A stretch of DNA of 23,464 bases, from positions 1 to 23,464 of the forward strand of contig CAAFEV010000339.1 in the NCBI GenBank assembly GCA_900762005.1, given 5' to 3'. The stretch's first letter is position 1, and the number at the start of each line of letters is the position of its first letter. Positions 16,140-23,464 of the stretch are shown one piece after another. The position numbers were made by a program, and so were the translations under genes. This stretch comes from an uncultured Oscillospiraceae bacterium. Lineage in GTDB: Bacteria; Bacillota; Clostridia; Oscillospirales; Oscillospiraceae. Under the pieces are notes generated by a model. The model had not been told where the DNA came from, ran no database searches, and saw nothing but the letters and a program-made list of their open reading frames with translations.

Positions 16140-17911
16140 GTAAAAAGGCAAAAGGATCCAAGCAAAAGGATCACGTCATTTTCCGTCTGATTTTAGAAGC
16201 AAAGCCCATCTGGAAATGGCTGGGTGTCGCCTGCCTGCTCTGCGCGGGTGTGATTGCCTGTGCGGTTGCCGCTCCGAAGCTGTTAGGTGTGCTCGTCAGC
16301 GACCTTTATGCCTATTGGGACGGCAGCTTCCACGGCGATTTGCTGAAAAAGCTGCTGCCGATGCTCGGTGCTTTACTGGGAATTTACATCGGCTACAGTC
16401 TCTTCAGCTACTTAAAAATGCTGCTTCTCAACAAGGTTGTCAGCCGCTACTTCACCTGCAACCTGCGTATCCGGATTTCCGAAAAAATCAAGCACCTTCC
16501 CGTGCGGTACGTTGACCAGACCCCCGTCGGCGATGTTCTTTCTCGCATGACGGATGATGTTTCGACCATGGGCAACTATGTCCATCAGATTGTCGACATC
16601 CTGATGACCGGCTGCCTGATGATTATCGCCATTGCGGTGATGATGCTCCTGGAGGACTGGCGGCTTGCGCTGATTGTTCTGGCATTGACCCCTGCCTCCA
16701 TTGCGCTTTCGTCCTATCTCTCATCGAAGAGCGAGAACCATTTTTACAATATGTTCTCCGAGAGCGGCAACCTGAACTCGGTGGTAGAGGAGTCGTTCAC
16801 CAACTTTGCCACGACCAAGGCATATAATCTGGAGCAGTACACGCAGGAAAAGCACGCCGCCGTTAATGTCCGGCGCAAGGAGGCGGAGATTAAGGCAAAT
16901 TTCACCTCGTCGATTGTGCGCCCGATTATCGCATTTTCCAATGCGCTTGCCTATATTGCCATCTGCCTAATCGGCGGCTGGCTGCTGGTCAGCGGCAGCA
17001 TCACCTCCGTCGGCATCATCGTCACAGTGCTACTGTATGCCAAGCAGTTTTCCGCACCGCTCGAGCAGATTGCGGGCGGTCTGGGCGATTTGCAGCACGC
17101 AAAGGCAGCGGCGCGGCGCGTGTTCAAGTTGCTTGATATGGAGCAGGAGGAGAACGAGAGCAATTCCTTGCCAAACGGCGCACAGGGCAATGTCCGCTTT
17201 GAGAATGTCGATTTTTCCTACGACCCGGCAAGCCCGTTGATTGAAAATCTAACAATTGACGTCAAGCGCGGACAGAACGTCGCCATTGTCGGGCCGACGG
17301 GCGCAGGTAAAACGACCATCGTCAACCTGCTGATGCGCTTTTATGATGTCGACAAGGGACGGATTTTGATTGACGGCATCGACTGCGCAACCCTCTCCCG
17401 AGAGGAGATGCGCAGCCAGTTCGCCATGGTTCTGCAGGACACATGGCTCTTCCGCGGCACGATTGCGGAAAACGTCGCCTACGGCAAGCCGGACGCAACC
17501 CGCGAGGAGATTATCGCCGCCTGTGACCGCGCCTACTGCGACCACTTCATCCGCACCCTGCCCGACGGCTACGATACCTTGGTCGGCGACGACATGACGA
17601 ACCTCTCCGGCGGGCAGAAGCAGCTTTTGACGATTGCCCGCGCTATGCTCTCCAACCGCCGCCTGTTGATTCTGGACGAAGCGACCTCCAATGTCGATAC
17701 CCGTACCGAAATTTTACTGCAAAAGGCGATGGATAATCTGATGCGCGAGCGTACCTGCTTTGTCATTGCGCACCGGCTGTCAACGATTGTCGATTCCGAC
17801 CTGATTTTAGTGCTTGACCACGGGCACATTGTCGAGCAGGGCACGCACAGCGAGCTGCTGGCGAAAAAGGGCTTCTATCACCAAATCTACACCAGCCAGT
17901 ACGCCCTGTAA
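16136..17911 (+). CDS. ABC exporter half-transporter, catalytically competent partner
   Basis: 591 residues with an N-terminal six-helix membrane domain (~25-320) and an ATP-binding domain (~350-585). Walker A GPTGAGKTT (386-394), Walker B LLILDE with catalytic E515, and the switch histidine H546 in IAHRLST are intact. The signature reads LSGGQKQLL (490-498), in which the usual KQR arginine is Leu; it would face the partner's degenerate site. It overlaps the upstream subunit by 4 nt and has AGGAGG 9 nt before the ATG, so the two are made together as a heterodimer in the cytoplasmic membrane. A two-way terminator follows 23 nt after the stop. Confidence 0.95.
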   Translation: MSKKAKGSKQKDHVIFRLILEAKPIWKWLGVACLLCAGVIACAVAAPKLLGVLVSDLYAYWDGSFHGDLLKKLLPMLGALLGIYIGYSLFSYLKMLLLNKVVSRYFTCNLRIRISEKIKHLPVRYVDQTPVGDVLSRMTDDVSTMGNYVHQIVDILMTGCLMIIAIAVMMLLEDWRLALIVLALTPASIALSSYLSSKSENHFYNMFSESGNLNSVVEESFTNFATTKAYNLEQYTQEKHAAVNVRRKEAEIKANFTSSIVRPIIAFSNALAYIAICLIGGWLLVSGSITSVGIIVTVLLYAKQFSAPLEQIAGGLGDLQHAKAAARRVFKLLDMEQEENESNSLPNGAQGNVRFENVDFSYDPASPLIENLTIDVKRGQNVAIVGPTGAGKTTIVNLLMRFYDVDKGRILIDGIDCATLSREEMRSQFAMVLQDTWLFRGTIAENVAYGKPDATREEIIAACDRAYCDHFIRTLPDGYDTLVGDDMTNLSGGQKQLLTIARAMLSNRRLLILDEATSNVDTRTEILLQKAMDNLMRERTCFVIAHRLSTIVDSDLILVLDHGHIVEQGTHSELLAKKGFYHQIYTSQYAL

Positions 17912-17933
17912 AATGCAAAACAGAGCAACCTCA

Positions 17934-17971
17934 AAAAACGTGCTGCGGCAAGCAAGCCGCAACACGTTTTT
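17934..17971. terminator. Two-way terminator between the ABC exporter and YdcF-like genes
   Basis: AAAAACGTG (17934-17942) pairs with CACGTTTTT (17963-17971). After a single C/A mismatch, TGCGGC pairs with GCCGCA around an AAGCAA loop. Both strands end in a U-run. It lies between the converging ABC operon (plus) and the DUF218 gene (minus). Confidence 0.93.
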
Positions 17972-17988
17972 CATATTATCTTATCCGA

Positions 17989-18738
17989 TTATCCAAACAC
18001 CCACTCTGCCCAGACACCGCAGATTTCGCGCAGCACCATTGTGCAGAAGAAAAACCGGTTTCCGGTTATCGCAGGCACGCCGAGTACCGTAATGCCCTCG
18101 CGCTCTGCAAGAATATCAGCGCGCAGCAGATGGAATTCATTGGAAACCACCGCCACCCGCGTCGGTTTTTCTCCGAACGTCTCCTCCAGCAGGGCAAGGG
18201 AAAATTGCAGATTCTCCTTTGTGCTTGTGGATTTTTCTTCCTTATAAAGCCTTTCCTGTGCAATTCCGGCTGCAATCAGCCAGTCGTACATACACTGCGC
18301 CTCGGTGATGTCTTCATTTTCGCCCTGTCCGCCGGAGAGCACGGCTACGGCGTTCGGATATTGCTCCAAATACGCCTTTGCCGCCGTCAACCGCTCGCGC
18401 AGCGAGGTGCTCGGCTTCGTGCCGTTGACACCCGCGCCGAGGACTATCACGTACTCTGTCGCCGGATTTTCCGCGCCTTTTGCAGTCTTGAGCAGGAGTC
18501 CGCCGGTAATGACGGCACCGATTACCACAAGGACAATCAGCAGCCATAAAATTAATCTAGCCCATTTCATCCCCCGCGGAAAATTGACTCGCAGTCGGCT
18601 GATGATGCCGAAGAGCAGCACGCACACGGCAATCATACCGAGCACCACGCCGAGGAAGGAATAGGCGTAGACAAAGCGATAAATCAACGCGCCGGCACAA
18701 AACAGAATTATCGTAGAGAGCCAATATCTTGTTTTCAT
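17989..18738 (-). CDS. DUF218/YdcF-family membrane protein
   Basis: 249 residues. About three N-terminal membrane helices (6-22, 25-47, 60-82) precede a DUF218 domain (from ~95). YVIVLGAGVNGTKPS, LSGGQG, STSTKENL and VVSNEFHLLRA are the family's conserved blocks. YdcF, SanA and ElyC belong here and are linked to envelope integrity or polyisoprenoid/SAM binding; the exact reaction of this branch is unknown. The ATG overlaps the peptidase TGA (ATGA), so it is translationally coupled to the M42 gene. The terminator at 17934-17971 ends the transcript. Confidence 0.9.
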   Translation of the reverse strand: MKTRYWLSTIILFCAGALIYRFVYAYSFLGVVLGMIAVCVLLFGIISRLRVNFPRGMKWARLILWLLIVLVVIGAVITGGLLLKTAKGAENPATEYVIVLGAGVNGTKPSTSLRERLTAAKAYLEQYPNAVAVLSGGQGENEDITEAQCMYDWLIAAGIAQERLYKEEKSTSTKENLQFSLALLEETFGEKPTRVAVVSNEFHLLRADILAEREGITVLGVPAITGNRFFFCTMVLREICGVWAEWVFG

Positions 18739-19769
18739 GGGAACAAATACCCCTTCAATACGCGCAGCGTGTTCAGAACGCCGTCCTTGTGGCTGCGCTC
18801 ATAGCCGTGCGAGGCATATACGCCCGCGCCAATCAGCCCGTGGCGCAAATCGTAGCCCGCGCCGAGCGTTGCCTCAACGTCCGAGCCGTAGTGCGGATAG
18901 ATGTCCACGGCATAGTCCGCGTTTTCCTTTTTCGCTGCGGCAATCAGCTTTTGCACGACCTCATAGGAATACGGTCCGCCGGAGTCCTTGGCGCAGATGG
19001 AAACCTGCCGTTCGGTGCATTGCAGCCCCTCTCCGACGCAGCCCATATCCACACTGACTGCCTCCGTCACCCCTGCCGGAACGGAGCCTGCGCCGCCGTG
19101 CCCGACCTCCTCATAAACCGTAACGTGGGCATAGACCCTGCGCGAGGGCACGAGGTTCTCGTCCTTCAACAGCTTGGCAAGACCGAGCAGGATGCCGACG
19201 GAAAGCTTGTCGTCCAAAAAACGGCTTTTAATATAGCCGGACTTCGTCACACGGGTACGCGGTTCAAAGCAGACATAATCGCCCACACTGATGCCGAGTG
19301 CCTTCACCGCGTCCGCGTCGTCGGCCAGCTCGTCGAGCACGACCTCCATATTCTCAAACTTCCGCTTGGTGTCGCTGTAATCGCCGTTGACATGAATTGA
19401 CGCATTGACAAGCTGCAGCGTGCCCTCATAAACACCGTTGAATTTTGTGACAATGCGGCAGTTCTCCGCCTCGGCATTGTTCGCACTCATGCCCCCGACA
19501 TTGACGATGCGCAGTCTGCCATTGCCCTTAATCTCTGCGACCATGCCGCCGAGGGTATCCGCGTGCGCCTCCAATAACAGCGCGTTGCTCTCGTCCTCGC
19601 CGCCGAGGTCTACCAGAATTCCGCCCTTGTTCGTATGCGTCACCTTGCAGCCGAGCTGTGCAAATTCGTGCAGTACAAATTCCTCTGCCGCTCCTGTGTA
19701 GCCCGTGGGGCTGTCAATGGCAAGCAGAGCGACGGTTTTCTCCACCGCGTAATCTACATAGTTTTCCAC
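18735..19769 (-). CDS. M42-family metallo-aminopeptidase
   Basis: 344 residues, the usual M42 length. M42 enzymes form large tetrahedral cytoplasmic complexes that trim peptides with a two-metal centre. Expected ligands are visible: H69 and D71 in EAHADTLGG, D186/D187 in RFLDDKLS, the catalytic and ligand pair E220-E221 in YEEVGHGG, D241 in SVDMG, and H321 in YASHGYERSH. The start is GTG, chosen because AAGGAG lies 7 nt upstream and the family's N-terminus begins here. It overlaps the DUF218 gene by 4 nt. The FrvX/CelM names used for relatives are historical; peptidase activity is the better guess. Confidence 0.93.
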   Translation of the reverse strand: MENYVDYAVEKTVALLAIDSPTGYTGAAEEFVLHEFAQLGCKVTHTNKGGILVDLGGEDESNALLLEAHADTLGGMVAEIKGNGRLRIVNVGGMSANNAEAENCRIVTKFNGVYEGTLQLVNASIHVNGDYSDTKRKFENMEVVLDELADDADAVKALGISVGDYVCFEPRTRVTKSGYIKSRFLDDKLSVGILLGLAKLLKDENLVPSRRVYAHVTVYEEVGHGGAGSVPAGVTEAVSVDMGCVGEGLQCTERQVSICAKDSGGPYSYEVVQKLIAAAKKENADYAVDIYPHYGSDVEATLGAGYDLRHGLIGAGVYASHGYERSHKDGVLNTLRVLKGYLFP

Positions 19770-19798
19770 TTATAGTCTCCTTTCGTGGGATTGCTTTC

Positions 19799-19807
19799 AT
19801 TGTATCA
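19799..19807 (-). promoter_or_regulatory. Extended -10 promoter of the M42-DUF218 pair
   Basis: Minus-strand TGA followed by TACAAT (19799-19804), 29 nt before the GTG start. No clear -35 hexamer is seen in the T-rich upstream sequence. Confidence 0.5.
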
Positions 19808-19833
19808 CAAAACAGACAAAAAAACCACAACAA

Positions 19834-19871
19834 AAAAACCGCAAGCCGATGAAATTCGACTTGCGGTTTTT
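19834..19871 (-). terminator. Terminator of thrS
   Basis: AAAAACCGCAAG (19834-19845) pairs with CTTGCGGTTTTT (19860-19871), with an extra CGA/TCG pairing inside the loop. On the minus strand the stem runs into a T7 run. It lies 26 nt after the thrS stop codon. Confidence 0.92.
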
Positions 19872-19896
19872 GTTATTCTGTCAGTAAGAGGCTTAC

Positions 19897-21687
19897 TTAC
19901 TTCTTTTTCGTTGCAATTTCGTACAGGCACTTGCTGATGAAATCGGCAATCGGCATAACGCCCTCGTCACCGCCTGCGCGGGTACGCACCGCAACGCTGC
20001 CATCCTCGGCTTCCTTGTCGCCGACCACGAGCATATATGGAATTTTCTGCATCTGCGCTTCGCGGATTTTATAGCCCAGCTTCTCGCTGCGCAAATCGCC
20101 CTCAACGCGGATACCCGCTTCGCGGAGCTTTGCCACGACACTCTGTGCGTACTCGTGCGTGCGCTCCGTAATCGGCAGAACGCGCACCTGCGTGCCCATC
20201 AGCCAAAGCGGCAGTGCACCGGCGTATTTTTCAATCAGCAGGGCAAGTGTGCGCTCGTAGCACCCCATCGAGGTACGGTGGATAATATACGGTATTTTCT
20301 TCTGCCCGTCGGCATCGACATACTCCATGCCGAACTTCTTCGCCAAGAGCATATCAATCTGAATCGTGACAAGGGTATCCTCCTTGCCGAATACATTCTT
20401 GGTCTGAATGTCGAGCTTCGGACCGTAGAACGCAGCCTCGTCAAAGCCGATGGTATAATTCACGCCGAGGTCGTCTAAAATCGTCTTCATTGTGCTCTGC
20501 GCCAAAGCCCACTGCTCCGCCGTGCCCTCATATTTATTGTTCGGGTTCGCCGGATTCCACTGAGAGAAGCGATAGGTGCAATCCTCTTCTAAGCCGAGGG
20601 TTTCGAGCATATACTTTGCCAAGTCCAGACAACCCTTAAATTCCTCCTCCAATTGGTCGGGGCGCAGCACCAGATGCCCCTCGGAGATGGTGAATTGTCT
20701 GACGCGGATTAAGCCGTGCATTTCGCCGGAATCCTCGTTGCGGAACAGGGTCGAGGTCTCGCCCAGACGCATCGGCAAATCGCGGTAGGAGCGCATTTTG
20801 CTCAAATAGACCTGATATTGGAACGGGCAGGTCATCGGACGCAGAGCAAAGCATTCCTTGCTCTCGTCGTCCGGGTCGCCGAAGACGAACATCCCGTCCA
20901 GATAATGGTCCCAGTGACCGGAGACCTTGTACAAATCGCGCTTTGCCATCAGGGGCGTTTTCGTCAGAATATAGCCGCGCTTCTGCTCCTCGTCCTCGAC
21001 CCAGCGCTGCATGAGCTGAATTGCGCGCGCGCCGTTCGGCAGCATAATCGGCAAGCCCTGCCCGATGATGTCAACGGTGGTGAAATAGTCCAGCTCGCGT
21101 CCGAGCTTGTTGTGGTCGCGCTTTCTGGCTTCCTCTAACTTGGCGAGGTATTCGTCCAGCTCTTCCTTTTTCGGGAAGGCGACGCCGTAAATCCGTTGCA
21201 GCATCTTGCGGTTGCTGTCGCCGCGCCAGTAAGCGCCGCAGCACTGCGTCAGCTTGAACGCGTTTGCCTTGACGCGCCCCGTGGAGTCCAGATGCGGGCC
21301 TGCGCAAAGGTCGGTAAATTCGCCCTGCGTATAAAACGAAAGGGCGGCGTCCTCGGGCAGGTCGTTAATCAGCTCGACCTTGTAGGGCTCGTTTTTCTCC
21401 TGCATATAGGCGATGGCTTCGGCACGCGGCTTTTCGCTGCGCACCAAGGGCAGGCGCTCCTTGCAGATTTTCTTCATCTCCGCCTCGATTGCCTCCAGAT
21501 GCTCCTGCGTGAAGGAAAAGTCGGAGTCGAAGTCGTAGTAGAAGCCGTTGTCAATCGACGGACCGATGGCAAGCTGCACCTGCGGGTACAGACGCTTAAT
21601 CGCCTGCGCCATAATGTGCGAGCAGGTGTGCCAATAGGTTCTGCGATAGGCTTCGTTTTCAAAGGTGTACTGGTTTTCTTCGGACAT
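19897..21687 (-). CDS. thrS: Threonyl-tRNA synthetase without TGS domain
   Basis: 596 residues; charges tRNA-Thr. The ~60-residue N-terminal TGS domain of standard ThrRS is absent: the protein starts directly at the second additional domain, with the editing-site residues H20 and H24 (HTCSHIMAQ) and C128/H132 (CAGPH). The class II core has C287 (RPMTCP), motif 2 FRNEDSGEMHGLIRVR with R316, H338, and the later IIHRTSMGCYER; C287, H338 and that His fit the zinc site. The core differs from the E. coli type in places (CPFQYQ for CPGH, TISEGH for TQDDAH). The C-terminal anticodon-binding domain is present. ATG 21687 has AGGAGG at 8 nt; in-frame codons up to 21894 lie within the T-box leader. Expression is controlled by that leader. 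Confidence 0.95.
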   Translation of the reverse strand: MSEENQYTFENEAYRRTYWHTCSHIMAQAIKRLYPQVQLAIGPSIDNGFYYDFDSDFSFTQEHLEAIEAEMKKICKERLPLVRSEKPRAEAIAYMQEKNEPYKVELINDLPEDAALSFYTQGEFTDLCAGPHLDSTGRVKANAFKLTQCCGAYWRGDSNRKMLQRIYGVAFPKKEELDEYLAKLEEARKRDHNKLGRELDYFTTVDIIGQGLPIMLPNGARAIQLMQRWVEDEEQKRGYILTKTPLMAKRDLYKVSGHWDHYLDGMFVFGDPDDESKECFALRPMTCPFQYQVYLSKMRSYRDLPMRLGETSTLFRNEDSGEMHGLIRVRQFTISEGHLVLRPDQLEEEFKGCLDLAKYMLETLGLEEDCTYRFSQWNPANPNNKYEGTAEQWALAQSTMKTILDDLGVNYTIGFDEAAFYGPKLDIQTKNVFGKEDTLVTIQIDMLLAKKFGMEYVDADGQKKIPYIIHRTSMGCYERTLALLIEKYAGALPLWLMGTQVRVLPITERTHEYAQSVVAKLREAGIRVEGDLRSEKLGYKIREAQMQKIPYMLVVGDKEAEDGSVAVRTRAGGDEGVMPIADFISKCLYEIATKKK

Positions 21688-21719
21688 AATGCGTTCCTCC
21701 TTTAATCTGTAGGGGCAAC

Positions 21720-21750
21720 AAAAATCACCCCTGAAAAAATTCAGGGGTGA
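21720..21750 (-). terminator. Regulated terminator of the T-box leader
   Basis: TCACCCCTGAA (21725-21735) pairs with TTCAGGGGTGA (21740-21750) in an 11-bp stem with an A/T4 loop. On the minus strand a U5 run follows. It lies 33 nt before the thrS start codon and is the terminator alternative to the T-box antiterminator. Confidence 0.92.
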
Positions 21751-21957
21751 GAAAATTCCCACGGTTCCACCCTGCTTGCAGCGCGAACGCTGCCGCTCGT
21801 TTGCGCAATAACGGGCGCACCCGACTTTCCCTACTTCGTTCGGAAAAGCGGCTCGGAAGTGGTAAAACAACGCCCGCTTGCAGGAGCTTCGCACCGCCCG
21901 CTCCCTCTCTTTGCAATCCGGAAAAAAACGCCGTTCGTCTTCGTCTCAGCTTCTTTC
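21720..21957 (-). promoter_or_regulatory. T-box riboswitch controlling thrS, specifier ACC (Thr)
   Basis: The leader runs from the promoter at 21964-21992 to thrS. The T-box core AGGGTGGAACCGTGG is at 21773-21759, where uncharged tRNA-Thr would pair. It precedes the intrinsic terminator at 21750-21720. The distal part of stem I shows AGAGAGGGAGC and GGTGCGAAGCTCC. A Thr codon ACC followed by A, at 21863-21861, lies where the specifier loop is expected. Low charging of tRNA-Thr should favour the antiterminator and switch on thrS. Confidence 0.93.
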
Positions 21958-21963
21958 GAGGCT

Positions 21964-21992
21964 AATATAACACTTTATGAGGCGGTTGTCAA
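21964..21992 (-). promoter_or_regulatory. Sigma-A promoter of thrS
   Basis: Minus-strand perfect TTGACA (21987-21992), a 17-bp spacer and TATATT (21964-21969). Predicted start near 21957, giving a leader of about 270 nt that carries the T-box. Confidence 0.88.
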
Positions 21993-22146
21993 ATGGTTTC
22001 TTTTGCAGTTGATTATGTTAACCGTTTTGTTACCATTCCACAAGATGTAGTGGAAAAACCCCCATCTACCGTTCCATGTAGTTTATTATGCGCGTTTACA
22101 TAATTGATATAAAAGTTTGCCGAAAACAGGAAAATCAGAAAAAAGG
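21993..22146. other. Divergent spacer between thrS and the 3D-domain gene
   Basis: AT-rich and non-coding. It contains an inverted repeat TTCCAC-N8-GTGGAA (22036-22055) and two half-sites TGTTAA and TGTTAC (22016-22021 and 22028-22033) resembling WalR half-sites but spaced by 6 rather than 5 bases. Confidence 0.45.
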
Positions 22147-22174
22147 TTGACAAATCGCAAAAAAATGTTATAAT
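22147..22174 (+). promoter_or_regulatory. Sigma-A promoter of the DUF348-G5-3D gene
   Basis: Perfect TTGACA (22147-22152) and TATAAT (22169-22174) with a 16-bp spacer. Predicted start near 22181, directly at the inverted repeats of 22183-22219. Confidence 0.9.
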
Positions 22175-22182
22175 TAGGTCAC

Positions 22183-22219
22183 TGTTACAATAAAGTAACA
22201 ATAGTTTCGTGATTGAAAC
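22183..22219. promoter_or_regulatory. Two inverted repeats at the transcription start; the first matches the WalR box
   Basis: TGTTAC-N6-GTAACA (22183-22200) and GTTTC-N6-GAAAC (22204-22219) are centred 20 bp apart, about two helical turns. Read on the minus strand, 22200-22184 is TGTTAC-TTTAT-TGTAAC, a full match to the WalR/YycF consensus TGTWAH-N5-TGTWAH. Because it covers the predicted start it would suit repression, though the repeats could also fold as RNA in the leader. Confidence 0.45.
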
Positions 22220-22247
22220 CAGACACTTTGGAAAGGAGGTTATTCTG

Positions 22248-23393
22248 ATGCACAGACCCAAACTGCAACGCAACAAGCCCCATGCGATTATGAAAAGAGT
22301 GCTTGTTATCGTTGTGATGGTTGCTCTTCTCGCCGGTGTTTTGACGCTCAGCGTCTTCGCGCAAAACGACTATCTCATCACCGACGGTGACAGCGTGACC
22401 ATGCATAAATCCTTCAGCAACGACCCCGATGTCGTTCTGAACGAGGCGGGCATAGAGTTGAGCAAGGAAGATACCTACACCACCACCTATAACGACGGCG
22501 TCAACCGCATTGACATCCAACGCCTGCAAATGGTCACCGTCGTCCGCCGCGGCAGCGAAAGCGTTGTCGGCACCTATGGCGAAACCGTCGCCGAGCTTCT
22601 GAAGCGCAGCGGAATTTCCCTTGACGAGCACGATGTCCTCTCGCACGAGCACGACAGTCAAACCTTCGACGGCATGACCCTTGCGGTCATTCACCGCGAA
22701 AGCAAGCCCATCGAGTATGACGAGGTCATTCCCTTTGAAACGAAGTATTACGAAGACCCCGAGCTTGCGCCCGACGAGGAAATCGTCCTGATTGAGGGCA
22801 GCAACGGCGCGATTCACTACAGGGCGAACGCCGTTTACGACGACGGCACGGAGGTCTCGCGCGAAATTGTCGAGCACACCGTCATTGCCGATCCCGTAAC
22901 GCGCCTGATTGTCCACGGCATCAACCGCACCATTGCCGACCAGCCCAAGGAGCCGGAGCGTCCCGCAGCGCAGGCCGCGCCGACCGGCGGCTCGGAAAGC
23001 AAGCCGAGCACACCGACCGCCAACGACAACAGCATCCACGGCTCAAACGACAGCATTGACGGCAATGTCATCACCACGGCGACCGGCTCGACCTACGCCT
23101 ACAGCGATGTGCTGACCGTCACCGCAACGGCGTATTCCTGCGAGGGCTACACCGGCTACACCTGCAGCGGTACCGTTGCCCGCGTCGGCGCGGTTGCCGT
23201 CGATCCGAACTACATCCCCCTCGGAACGAAAATGTACATCGTCTCCAACGACGGGCAGTATGTCTACGGCTACTGCGTCGCAGAAGACACCGGCGGACTG
23301 ATTAAGGGCTACAAAATCGACTTGTACTTTGACACCTTTGACGAATGCTGGGACTTCGGCGTGCGCACCTGCACGGTTTACATCCTTAGCTGA
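22248..23393 (+). CDS. Cell-wall lytic protein with DUF348, G5 and 3D domains (YabE/YocH-like)
   Basis: 381 residues. A basic N-terminus and one membrane helix (17-37) anchor or export it. DUF348-like segments follow (about 42-95 and 96-150), then a G5 domain (~152-224, beginning KPIEYDEVIPFETKYYED), a Pro/Ala/Ser/Asn-rich linker (~232-285) and a C-terminal 3D domain (~290-381). The three acidic residues that name the 3D fold are D319 (AVDPNYIPLGT), D347 (AEDTGG) and D358 (KIDLYF). Relatives are muralytic enzymes of the RlpA/MltA-like double-psi barrel type, including YabE, YocH and resuscitation-promoting factors. ATG 22248 is chosen for AAAGGAGG at 8 nt; an in-frame GTG at 22209 has no such site. 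No terminator is visible before the next open frame. Confidence 0.93.
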   Translation: MHRPKLQRNKPHAIMKRVLVIVVMVALLAGVLTLSVFAQNDYLITDGDSVTMHKSFSNDPDVVLNEAGIELSKEDTYTTTYNDGVNRIDIQRLQMVTVVRRGSESVVGTYGETVAELLKRSGISLDEHDVLSHEHDSQTFDGMTLAVIHRESKPIEYDEVIPFETKYYEDPELAPDEEIVLIEGSNGAIHYRANAVYDDGTEVSREIVEHTVIADPVTRLIVHGINRTIADQPKEPERPAAQAAPTGGSESKPSTPTANDNSIHGSNDSIDGNVITTATGSTYAYSDVLTVTATAYSCEGYTGYTCSGTVARVGAVAVDPNYIPLGTKMYIVSNDGQYVYGYCVAEDTGGLIKGYKIDLYFDTFDECWDFGVRTCTVYILS

Positions 23394-23426
23394 CAGACAA
23401 CCTTGTATTGAAGGGCGTGCTGCAAA

Positions 23427-23464
23427 ATGAATTTTTTCGAAAAAACGCTCTTGAAAAAGTTTAA
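23427..23464 (+). CDS. Possible start of the next gene, cut by the window edge
   Basis: An ATG 34 nt after the preceding stop opens a frame (MNFFEKTLLKKF) that is still open at the window end. AAGGG lies about 12 nt upstream, a loose ribosome binding site. Only 12 codons are seen, so neither function nor reality is certain. Confidence 0.35.
   Translation, partial: MNFFEKTLLKKF

Noticed and set aside
22016..22033. Second WalR box (TGTTAA ... TGTTAC) near the thrS promoter
   Set aside because: Spacing is 6 instead of 5 bases and it is over 100 bp from the promoter it would control; kept only as a note in the spacer entry.
22209..22247. GTG at 22209 as start of the 3D-domain protein
   Set aside because: It lies in the second palindrome without a ribosome binding site, whereas ATG 22248 has AAAGGAGG at proper spacing and gives a normal signal segment.

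Overview
The window looks like ordinary chromosomal DNA of an anaerobic member of the Clostridia (Bacillota), most likely an Oscillospirales/Ruminococcaceae-type gut bacterium. This is inferred from strong AGGAGG-type ribosome binding sites, sigma-A promoters with 16-17 bp spacers, a T-box leader in front of thrS, a DUF348-G5-3D cell-wall protein, a ThrRS without a TGS domain, and moderately high GC. I see no prophage, CRISPR array, rRNA or intact insertion sequence.

Layout. 1-59: the last 24 nt of a tRNA gene and a two-way terminator. 90-1948, minus strand: a 73-codon basic protein gene with its own promoter, then rsmA (16S rRNA dimethylation) and a YjjG-like HAD phosphatase from a second promoter. 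2215-7377, minus strand: the tightly coupled run secA - pgeF - family 5 substrate-binding lipoprotein. 7513-8703, minus strand: a CDF metal efflux protein. 9036-13977: a purine salvage locus with a GntR/UTRA repressor (minus) divergent from an AzgA-type purine permease, adenine deaminase and an EamA transporter (plus). 14418-17911, plus strand: an overlapping pair of ABC half-exporters forming an asymmetric heterodimer. 17989-19769, minus strand: an M42 aminopeptidase and a DUF218/YdcF membrane protein that overlap by 4 nt. 19897-21992, minus strand: thrS with a complete T-box leader (specifier ACC). 22147-23393, plus strand: a cell-wall lytic protein, followed by the first codons of a possible gene cut by the window edge.

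Most interesting: the 73-codon gene (1670-1891) carries a good intrinsic terminator inside its reading frame, about 13 codons before the stop, and its stop codon lies in the -10 box of the rsmA promoter. Termination there would yield a non-stop mRNA encoding a strongly basic ~60-residue protein, while read-through adds a hydrophobic tail. This is the layout of the self-regulated ribosome-rescue factors ArfA (E. coli) and BrfA (B. subtilis). I propose it as a candidate clostridial rescue factor; this is inference from gene architecture, not shown homology.

Other points: a match to the WalR consensus over the predicted transcription start of the 3D-domain protein; a structured RNA-like stretch ending in a terminator between the purine operon and the ABC exporters; a 19-bp perfect hairpin after gntR; and a CDF transporter whose transport-site residues are not the zinc type.
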